NCBI GenBank assembly: GCA_016735355.1
Contig: JAERRQ010000286.1
Coordinates: 1-6,311, forward strand
Source of the DNA: Desulfobacterales bacterium
Lineage (GTDB): Bacteria > Desulfobacterota > Desulfobacteria > Desulfobacterales > BuS5
Length of the DNA stretch: 6,311 bases
Direction: 5' to 3'
The notes beneath the pieces were generated by a model. That model saw nothing but the letters and a program-made list of their open reading frames with translations, searched no databases and was not told the origin of the DNA. The translations under genes were made by a program, and so were the position numbers. This document shows, piece after piece, positions 1 to 4,289 of this stretch; positions within the stretch are counted from its first letter, which is position 1, and each line of letters starts with the position of its first letter.

Positions 1-846
1 TGTATGCAGCTCATCAATAAAAAGAACCACTTCGCCTTCGGCATTTTCTACTTCTTTTAAAACAGCTTTCAGGCGATCTTCAAATTCGCCCCTGTACTTG
101 GCTCCGGCTATCAAAGCTCCCATATCCAATGAAACCAGCCTTCTGTTTTTGAGAGTGCCTGAAACATCGCCGTCAACAATGCGCTGGGCGAGCCCTTCAA
201 CAATTGCCGTTTTTCCCACCCCCGGCTCTCCAATGAGGACCGGGTTGTTTTTTGTCCTTCTGGAAAGAACCTGGACAATACGCCTGATCTCTTCATCGCG
301 ACCTATGACAGGGTCGAGTTTTCCAAGAGCAGCGAGATCCGTCAAATCCCGGCTGAACTTATCCAGAGCCTGGTATTTATCTTCAGGATTCGGGTCGGTT
401 ATACGTTGTGAGCCTCTAATGTCCATGAGCACGGTCAGAATCGATTCCCTGGTAACACCAAAACCGGCAAGCAGATTGGCCGCCTTGCCGTTTTTTTGGT
501 CTGAAACAGCCAGCAGTATATGTTCAATGCTAACATACTGGTCTTTCATCTGCGTGGCTTCCGCAAAAGCCGCGTCCAGAACCTTTTTGGTTTCGTCGGA
601 AATATAAGTATCGTTTATTCCGTTAATTTTTGGGAAGTTATTAATGATATCCATCAACTTGCCGGTGATTCCTTCAATCGGAATCCCGAGTTTTAGGAGT
701 ATGGAATTAGTTATCCCGTCTTTTTCCTTGAGCATTGCTCCAAGAAGATGCTCCGGTTCAATAAGCTGATTTTTCAATTCCGAAGCCAAAGCCTTGGCAC
801 TCTGAATTAATTCCTGCGATTTTATGGTAAATTTATCAAAACGCAT
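1..846 (-). CDS. clpB: ATP-dependent chaperone ClpB, N-terminal part (truncated by window edge)
   Basis: ClpB is a hexameric cytoplasmic AAA+ disaggregase that works with DnaK/DnaJ/GrpE to pull proteins out of aggregates. The minus strand is open from ATG 846 to the edge, giving 282 residues, about a third of the usual length of roughly 860. Residues 1-145 form the double Clp-N repeat (both contain a PEHLL/IEHIL-type motif). The first nucleotide-binding domain follows, with Walker A GEPGVGKT at 206-213 (K212), the pore-loop tyrosine in AKYRGEF at Y251, and Walker B VLFIDE ending at E279. These numbers coincide with E. coli ClpB, so the start and register are well fixed. A GGGGGT Shine-Dalgarno lies just upstream of the ATG. 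ClpA and ClpC share the N-domain and the Walker motifs, but the residue-for-residue numbering favours ClpB. The second AAA domain and the middle domain lie outside the window. Confidence 0.96.
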   Translation of the reverse strand, partial: MRFDKFTIKSQELIQSAKALASELKNQLIEPEHLLGAMLKEKDGITNSILLKLGIPIEGITGKLMDIINNFPKINGINDTYISDETKKVLDAAFAEATQMKDQYVSIEHILLAVSDQKNGKAANLLAGFGVTRESILTVLMDIRGSQRITDPNPEDKYQALDKFSRDLTDLAALGKLDPVIGRDEEIRRIVQVLSRRTKNNPVLIGEPGVGKTAIVEGLAQRIVDGDVSGTLKNRRLVSLDMGALIAGAKYRGEFEDRLKAVLKEVENAEGEVVLFIDELHT

Positions 847-901
847 AAAGACCCCCTTTAATGTTTGTCTGTTCTGATAAGCTGTCGTATTGTTTTATTT
901 T

Positions 902-929
902 ATAATAAGCATTTATAAATATGCTTCAA
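902..929 (-). promoter_or_regulatory. Possible sigma70-type promoter of clpB with embedded inverted repeat
   Basis: On the minus strand TTGAAG (929-924) and TATTAT (907-902) are spaced by 16 bases, about 55 bases before the clpB ATG. A 6-bp inverted repeat, AAGCAT (907-912) and ATGCTT (921-926) with an 8-base spacer, fills the region between the two boxes. I see no sigma32-type CCCCAT -10 element and no CIRCE (TTAGCACTC/GAGTGCTAA) sequence, so classical heat-shock control is not evident. The call rests on pattern matching in an AT-rich region and is tentative. Confidence 0.3.
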
Positions 930-1080
930 GTTGCGGGGTCTTGTAATTTTGGAATATATTGACAAAATGGCCGATTTTTTGTCTTGTTTATAGGCTAAAA
1001 TGCGGGGAAATACGGGGCGGAAAAAGATTAAATATCTCCAAAGAGCCTTGAAAGGGCGATACATAAGGAAGTCTCAAGCT

Positions 1081-1131
1081 ATGCCTCATATTAAAGAATA
1101 TATGTACCCCCTTTCAGGACTGATAATATAG
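1081..1131 (+). other. 16-codon micro-ORF, possible CBS-domain gene remnant or leader peptide
   Basis: ATG 1081 follows AAGGAAG (1065-1071) with a 9-base gap and reads MPHIKEYMYPLSGLII before TAG at 1129-1131. The GC-rich hairpin begins two bases after the stop. The KEYMYPLS segment resembles the start of some small CBS-domain proteins, which often open with a VKDYM-PLS-like sequence; this resemblance is from memory and short. It could be a truncated gene end, a leader peptide or chance. The ribosome-binding site lies within the predicted folded region 1047-1118. Confidence 0.2.
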
Positions 1132-1132
1132 A

Positions 1133-1155
1133 AGCCCGGGGGGTTGCCCCGGGCT
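1133..1155 (-). terminator. Perfect 9-bp GC-rich hairpin, likely transcription terminator
   Basis: AGCCCGGGG (1133-1141) and CCCCGGGCT (1147-1155) pair perfectly around a 5-base loop. On the minus strand the hairpin lies 35 bases beyond the stop of the 79-aa gene, where a terminator for the rubredoxin-cytochrome cluster would be expected. No strong T tract follows on either strand, so it may be a weak or bidirectional stop, or an mRNA 3'-end stabiliser, rather than a classical intrinsic terminator. It separates the cluster from clpB. Confidence 0.55.
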
Positions 1156-1190
1156 GGTATCTGAAAACGGCAAGGCCTCTTAATATATGA

Positions 1191-1430
1191 TTAAAAGATC
1201 CTGCAGATTTCCGACACTACGTCTAATGTTGGATTATCAGCGTTTCCTCCTTCAGTCATCCGCCAATATACTCGTTCAGCCGAAGCCTGGAATAGAAGAG
1301 AAAAGCTTTCATCTGTTACAATTGTAACACTCTCGGTTTTGTCATGATGGTGAATAGTTTCCACCGCTGTTGTTTCTGCAACTCCTTGTCTGGTAATTAA
1401 AAATTTTTCCATATTAGTTTTTATTTGCAT
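1191..1430 (-). CDS. Hypothetical protein, 79 aa
   Basis: I do not recognise this protein. ATG 1430 is preceded by AAGGAT with about 8-9 bases of spacing; an internal Met at residue 7 has no such site, so the first ATG is preferred. It is soluble-looking with no signal peptide or membrane segment. Residues 8-57 read as alternating hydrophobic and polar runs (FLITRQ, SVTIVTDE, SLLFQASAERVYWRM), suggesting a small beta-rich fold, followed by a Gly/Asn turn and a short C-terminal helix containing one Cys (C76). A His triplet sits at 27-29. It lies about 70 bases after the cytochrome gene on the same strand and may be the last gene of that transcription unit, ending at the 1133-1155 hairpin. The good ribosome-binding site and sensible composition support a real gene; no function is proposed. 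Confidence 0.65.
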   Translation of the reverse strand: MQIKTNMEKFLITRQGVAETTAVETIHHHDKTESVTIVTDESFSLLFQASAERVYWRMTEGGNADNPTLDVVSEICRIF

Positions 1431-1499
1431 TATTGTTTATCCTTTATGTTTTTGTCGATTACCGGTCTATAGAAACAAAAATTAACACACGCTGCACAC

Positions 1500-1838
1500 C
1501 TATTGACTGTGGCAGGCTTTACACCCTGTTGGTCCGGTTTTTTCACCGGTTTCCTTTTTCGACTTGTGACAGTTTCTGCACTCTTTCATGACCTGTTTTT
1601 TTTCAAGTCTTTTCTTCGCTTTTAATTCTTCAATTGATCCTGCTGCCTTGGGAAAAAGATTATGACATTGATTGCAATCTCCAAGAGCTGCCTGGTGTAT
1701 GCGGTGGGGAAACGTTACATTCCCTTTGTTACCTCCGAACAGGAGCATCTCTTCGGCGCCTCTGTTCTGAGCCGCAATTAATAGTAAAGGAGCAAGAATT
1801 GTTCCAATGATAAAAAACACTGATAGCTTGATCGTCAC
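1500..1838 (-). CDS. Triheme cytochrome c7 (PpcA-like), membrane-targeted
   Basis: This 112-aa protein starts at GTG 1838, preceded by a GGGGGG run 4 bases upstream. Residues 5-23 form a hydrophobic N-terminal segment after K4, either a signal peptide or an uncleaved anchor, placing the rest in the periplasm. Three CxxCH heme sites follow: C55-C58-H59, C87-C90-H91 and C106-C109-H110. The upstream VTFPHRIHQ motif supplies H45 and H48. Order and spacing match the c7 family typified by Geobacter PpcA (hemes I, III, IV), which shuttles electrons across the periplasm. The His found four residues before the second CxxCH in PpcA is missing; V83/M84 occupy this place, so the last heme may be His-Met ligated. 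A lysine-rich insertion (74-81) is also unlike PpcA. It follows the rubredoxin and the 45-aa ORF on the same strand. A multi-domain relative is ruled out by length. Confidence 0.9.
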   Translation of the reverse strand: MTIKLSVFFIIGTILAPLLLIAAQNRGAEEMLLFGGNKGNVTFPHRIHQAALGDCNQCHNLFPKAAGSIEELKAKKRLEKKQVMKECRNCHKSKKETGEKTGPTGCKACHSQ

Positions 1839-1873
1839 TCTACCCCCCTTGATTCAAGAACTTTTAATTTATC

Positions 1874-1879
1874 ATTATA
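1874..1879 (-). promoter_or_regulatory. Possible -10 box upstream of the cytochrome gene
   Basis: A perfect TATAAT (minus strand) lies about 35 bases before the cytochrome GTG and just after the stop of the 45-aa ORF. No good -35 sequence sits 16-18 bases further up, so this would be an internal promoter dependent on an activator or an extended context, or just chance in AT-rich sequence. Confidence 0.2.
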
Positions 1880-1885
1880 GGATCA

Positions 1886-2023
1886 TCAGTCAGAAGCCAT
1901 ATCGGTCTTCCATTCTTCACAGAGCCTTCCCACGAGGTAATGACCCGGTTTAAGTGTGAGCTTTCCTGGCTGCCAGCCGTATGGCGCAGCCTCCCCGCCA
2001 TTTTTATTCTTTTGAAAAATCAT
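1886..2023 (-). CDS. Candidate 45-aa small protein overlapping the 3' end of rubredoxin
   Basis: The reading frame starts at ATG 2023 inside rubredoxin codons 47-48, shifted by +1, and ends at TGA 1886-1888. A TAG in the same frame lies 6 bases before the ATG, so it cannot be an extension of anything upstream. GGAG with 9 bases of spacing (inside the rubredoxin CGVGK codons) could serve as ribosome-binding site, which would allow translational coupling. The product is Gly/Trp/Lys rich with a protein-like core around [17 protein letters not shown] and then [12 protein letters not shown]; it has two Trp and one Cys and no membrane segment. Of the three frames across this stretch, this one looks most like coding sequence. 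I do not recognise a family. It may be a real small protein co-translated with rubredoxin, or a gene remnant. Confidence 0.45.
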   Translation of the reverse strand: MIFQKNKNGGEAAPYGWQPGKLTLKPGHYLVGRLCEEWKTDMASD

Positions 2024-2162
2024 CTTTGCCTACTCCGCATACCGGGCATACCCAATCATCCGGAATGTCTTCAAATTTTGTTCCCGGATTTATTCCATTA
2101 TCAGGATCACCTTCTGCCTGGTCATAAACATAGCCACATCCTTCGCATACATATTTATCCAC
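2004..2162 (-). CDS. Rubredoxin
   Basis: Rubredoxin is a small cytoplasmic one-electron carrier with a single iron bound by four cysteines, typically used by anaerobes in oxygen or superoxide detoxification (for example with superoxide reductase or rubredoxin:oxygen oxidoreductase) and other redox steps. The 52-aa product has both iron knuckles, C6-x2-C9-G-Y and C39-P-x-C42-G, the YVYD and DPDNGI-PGT-F segments, and W37; length and spacing match Desulfovibrio rubredoxins exactly. The start is GTG 2162, with AAGGAG 7 bases upstream (2170-2175). A 45-aa ORF begins within its last codons in another frame, and the cytochrome gene follows on the same strand. No classical partner enzyme gene is in the window, so its electron partner is unknown. 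Confidence 0.96.
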   Translation of the reverse strand: MDKYVCEGCGYVYDQAEGDPDNGINPGTKFEDIPDDWVCPVCGVGKDDFSKE

Positions 2163-2330
2163 AATAAAGCTCCTTAATATAAATGTTATTTTTTTTCTGC
2201 AGGGAACTTTTCATCCACGTTCCTAAGTTTGTAAGTCAAAATAACTTATGTATCTTACTTCTTTTTTTCCGTCTTCTGCAATAGCCGTCGTTTTGTATCA
2301 AAATGGTATAGGAAGGAGCAAGAGAAAACT

Positions 2331-2456
2331 CTAATATTTTTTTAATACTCCTATTACATCAAACGGTTTCATAAAATTAATAGCTCCTTGGTATTTGGTT
2401 TTTCAATTTATACTTGTTTAATACAACTTGCATACCAGAGCATTAACGGATATAGT
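2331..2456 (-). pseudogene. Probable remnant of a response-regulator receiver (REC) domain, C-terminal end
   Basis: One minus-strand frame reads TISVNALV, then a stretch with a TAA and a TGA, then KYQGAINFMKPFDVIGVLKKY and a stop (given here in one frame; two stops interrupt it). In intact receiver domains the fourth strand ends in an xTA(L/Y)-type motif, and about 15-17 residues later comes GAxxF(I/M)xKPF(D), where the Lys-Pro pair belongs to the conserved active site. Both pieces occur here in the same frame and at the correct spacing, which is hard to get by chance. One residue before KPF seems deleted (FM-KPF instead of FMxKPF). No clear phosphoacceptor Asp region could be followed upstream. 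I read it as a decayed two-component regulator or single-domain receiver; the alternative is coincidence in AT-rich DNA. Confidence 0.4.
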
Positions 2457-2462
2457 TATTCA

Positions 2463-2496
2463 ATCATAATGTTATGAATAATCAATAAATTATGAT
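2463..2496. repeat. Clustered TCATAA/TTATGA inverted half-sites
   Basis: TCATAA (2464-2469) and TTATGA (2472-2477) face each other across two bases, and ATCATAAT (2463-2470) is inverted again as ATTATGAT (2489-2496). Such clusters can be operators, here in the region between divergent genes. The base composition is very AT-rich, so chance is a serious alternative, and no regulator is assigned. Confidence 0.25.
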
Positions 2497-2829
2497 AGGC
2501 AGGTCCGCAAACAATATCACTTATATTTTTCAATAAATGCGTGCCATACATATTAAACATGGAATTGTCTGATACGGCATTGGATTACTTAACAACTTAA
2601 TATTATTGTTTTTAATTTCAATAACGATATGAGCCACTTTATTGATGAGACACAGTTGCATCATGTTACAGTGAAAAATATTATTCAAATAAAATTAAAT
2701 GATTTCGATATGTTACTTTCTATAAAATGTTTCTTTTGCCAAGGCATAATTGCTTCCGTTCCTAATTACCCATTTTTAACATATGGTCGCTTGCTTTAAA
2801 TAACGCGACTTGAAGGAGGGAACATACCG

Positions 2830-3204
2830 TTGGAAAAAACACGATCAAACAAAGACAGACTGGATAGTGTCGTTGCCGAGATCCGGCACAACCGGCAACA
2901 GCGGGAAAAGGGTTATCGGGAGCAAGCGCTCAAAATTTATCCATGGATCTGTGCTCGATGCGGGCGCGAATTCACAGGAAAAAGATTGCGTGAACTCACA
3001 GTCCATCACAAGGATCATAACCACAATAACAATCCGCCTGACGGCAAAAACTGGGAACTACTGTGTCTCTATTGTCACGACAATGAGCACTCGCGATATC
3101 TTGATCAGGAATGGCATGACGGGGCGACCGATGGCGAGGAAGAGCCAACTTCTACATGCAGACCCTTCGCCGATCTTGAGGCCTTACTTAAGAATAAAAA
3201 GTAG
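2830..3204 (+). CDS. yajD: HNH nuclease family protein, YajD-like
   Basis: The 124-aa product closely follows E. coli YajD (115 aa): the segments YREQALKIYPW, RELTVHH, NWELLCLYCHD and PFADLEALL all have direct counterparts. It carries a zinc-binding cysteine set, C41-x2-C44 and C79-x2-C82, enclosing the HNH core H59-H60, N74 and H83, with further His at 63, 65 and 87. HNH proteins of this type are predicted metal-dependent nucleases or DNA-binding proteins, but the cellular role of YajD is not established. The start is TTG 2830, chosen because AAGGAGGG sits 9 bases upstream; no suitable ATG in frame precedes it. The first 25 residues form a charged extension relative to E. coli. It is followed 64 bases later by galE on the same strand, possibly co-transcribed. 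The gene is visibly less AT-rich than the region upstream. Confidence 0.92.
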   Translation: MEKTRSNKDRLDSVVAEIRHNRQQREKGYREQALKIYPWICARCGREFTGKRLRELTVHHKDHNHNNNPPDGKNWELLCLYCHDNEHSRYLDQEWHDGATDGEEEPTSTCRPFADLEALLKNKK

Positions 3205-3220
3205 TTGCTATAGTTGCTAT
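3203..3220 (+). repeat. Tandem 9-bp direct repeat at the yajD stop
   Basis: AGTTGCTAT occurs twice in tandem at 3203-3211 and 3212-3220; the first copy begins within the yajD TAG stop. It looks like a simple duplication (replication slippage) and does not alter the coding sequence. Confidence 0.7.
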
Positions 3221-3268
3221 ATATGAGCATGTTTATCAAGAAAATTCAGGGTACAGTATGAGGGGTGT

Positions 3269-4246
3269 ATGAAACAATATAATGTTCTTGTTGTTGGCGG
3301 GGCAGGTTATATCGGTTCCCACATGGTTAAATTCCTGCTGGATGCCGGTTCCGGGGTTGTTACACTCGACGATCTTTCCAAAGGGCATCGTGATCTGGTT
3401 TGTGGCGGTACATTTTATAAAGGGAGCATGGATGATCAGGCTTTGCTGGATAAAATTTTTTCAGAAAACAGGATCAATGCTGTGATGCATTTTGCCGCTT
3501 ATTCACTTGTGGGTGAATCTGTTATTGATCCGCTTAAATATTATAAAAATAATCTTTACGGTACACTTGAGCTGATTAAAGGGATGATAAGGAACGGGGT
3601 AAAAAAATTTATATTTTCCTCCACAGCAGCTGTGTACGGTGAGCCTGTTGAAACACCGATAACGGAAGAACACCCCCCAAACCCGACAAATCCGTACGGA
3701 GCAACCAAGATCGCTGTGGAGCGGATGTTGCGGGATTGTGATACGGCTTATGACTTTAAATATATTAGCCTGCGTTATTTTAATGCTGCGGGCGCGGATG
3801 AGTCCGGTAAAATAGGGGAACGGCATGAGCCGGAGTCTCATCTTATTCCATTAATACTTGAAGCCGCGGCAGGAAAGCGGGAAAATGTCAGCATTTTTGG
3901 AACAGACTATCCTACTCATGATGGAACATGCATCCGGGATTATATTCATGTAAATGATCTTGCTCGGGCTCACAGCCTTGCCCTGGAAGCTCTTTTTGCC
4001 GGTCAACCGAGCGCGGTCTATAATCTCGGCAACAGCAAAGGCTATTCCGTAAGAGAGGTAATAAATGTTGCCGGAAAAATAACAGGTCTTCCAATTCCGG
4101 TTGTTGAGTCGGAGAGGCGGCCTGGCGATCCGGCTGTCCTGATAGCAGGTTCGAATAAAATAAAGCAAGAGTTGGGTTGGAAACCGCAGCGTGAAGATCT
4201 GGAAACTATAATCAGCACAGCCTGGAAGTGGCATAAAAGAGTATGA
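3269..4246 (+). CDS. galE: UDP-glucose 4-epimerase
   Basis: GalE interconverts UDP-glucose and UDP-galactose using tightly bound NAD, supplying galactose units for surface polysaccharides or entering the Leloir pathway. The 325-aa protein has the NAD-binding GGAGYIGSH at 10-18, the DDLS acidic turn near 34-37, the FSSTAAVYG segment with T119 in place of the E. coli catalytic Ser124, and the YGATK motif giving Tyr143 and Lys147. LRYFNAAGA (168-176), DGTCIRDYIHV (218-228) and RRPGDP (283-288) are family hallmarks. The position equal to E. coli Tyr299, which limits acetylated substrates, appears to be Leu291 by hand alignment, so some activity on UDP-GlcNAc cannot be excluded. The length is typical of the family (E. 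coli 338). The ATG is preceded by GAGGGG at an unusually short 3-base distance. No other sugar genes are adjacent; ycaO converges on its 3' end. Confidence 0.95.
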   Translation: MKQYNVLVVGGAGYIGSHMVKFLLDAGSGVVTLDDLSKGHRDLVCGGTFYKGSMDDQALLDKIFSENRINAVMHFAAYSLVGESVIDPLKYYKNNLYGTLELIKGMIRNGVKKFIFSSTAAVYGEPVETPITEEHPPNPTNPYGATKIAVERMLRDCDTAYDFKYISLRYFNAAGADESGKIGERHEPESHLIPLILEAAAGKRENVSIFGTDYPTHDGTCIRDYIHVNDLARAHSLALEALFAGQPSAVYNLGNSKGYSVREVINVAGKITGLPIPVVESERRPGDPAVLIAGSNKIKQELGWKPQREDLETIISTAWKWHKRV

Positions 4247-4265
4247 ACTCACGGGAACCTATGCA

Positions 4266-4279
4266 TGTAAGCGTTTACC
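4266..4279. promoter_or_regulatory. LacI/CcpA-like palindrome in the galE-ycaO convergent gap
   Basis: TGTAAGCGTTTACC is a near-perfect palindrome with a central CG, similar to the operators of LacI-family regulators and to the Gram-positive cre box. It is 20 bases past the galE stop and 11 bases before the end of ycaO, a place where an operator would be odd. It might instead contribute a weak hairpin at the shared 3' ends. No other terminator-like hairpin is obvious in this 43-base gap. Confidence 0.3.
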
Positions 4280-4289
4280 AATTTTTAAA

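Larger units (their letters stand above)
847..1190. other. Intergenic region between clpB and the 79-aa gene, with a foldable inverted repeat
   Basis: This 344-base stretch has no full-length gene. It holds the possible clpB promoter, a long interrupted inverted repeat and a GC-rich hairpin at 1133-1155. The inverted repeat pairs 1047-1056 with 1109-1118 (ten pairs including one G-U on the plus strand) and, nested inside, 1060-1065 (TACATA) with 1101-1106 (TATGTA). The G-U pair becomes an A-C mismatch on the minus strand, so folding is slightly better for a plus-strand RNA. A plus-strand 16-codon ORF (1081-1131) lies in the same place. A TTGACA at 959-964 (plus) lacks a convincing -10 partner. 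I assign no function. Confidence 0.5.
2163..2829. other. AT-rich divergent intergenic region, mostly non-coding
   Basis: This stretch of over 600 bases separates the minus-strand rubredoxin cluster from the plus-strand yajD-galE pair and should contain promoters for both, but I see no strong pair of promoter boxes. It is clearly more AT-rich than the genes around it. It holds a candidate receiver-domain remnant (2331-2456, minus), a short protein-like but interrupted segment (2223-2297, minus), a possible 19-codon leader ORF (2155-2214, minus), and clustered TCATAA/TTATGA half-sites at 2463-2496. No intact gene of useful length is visible on either strand between 2460 and 2810. It may be a graveyard of decayed coding sequence. 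Confidence 0.6.

Noticed and set aside
98..607. 169-codon plus-strand ORF across the clpB region
   Set aside because: It is antisense to clpB, whose frame carries the conserved Walker motifs at family-standard positions; the product is Ser/Arg-rich without any recognisable feature.
959..964. TTGACA as a plus-strand promoter for a small RNA
   Set aside because: No acceptable -10 box lies 16-18 bases downstream.
1449..1481. TTTTTGT/ACAAAAA inverted repeat as terminator after the cytochrome gene
   Set aside because: Seven mostly A-T pairs with a 19-base loop are too weak to call a terminator.
1940..2167. 75-codon plus-strand ORF
   Set aside because: It is antisense to rubredoxin and to the 45-aa ORF, and the rubredoxin cysteine motifs on the minus strand are decisive.
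2534..2552. TGGCAC on the minus strand as a possible sigma54 promoter for the rubredoxin cluster
   Set aside because: The bases at the fixed downstream position are TT instead of GC, so the GG-N10-GC rule fails.
2810..3226. 138-codon plus-strand ORF
   Set aside because: It overlaps yajD in another frame; the yajD frame has clear family matches and zinc/HNH residues.
3503..4252. Two minus-strand ORFs of over 110 codons opposite galE
   Set aside because: They are antisense shadows of a well-conserved galE and show no family features.
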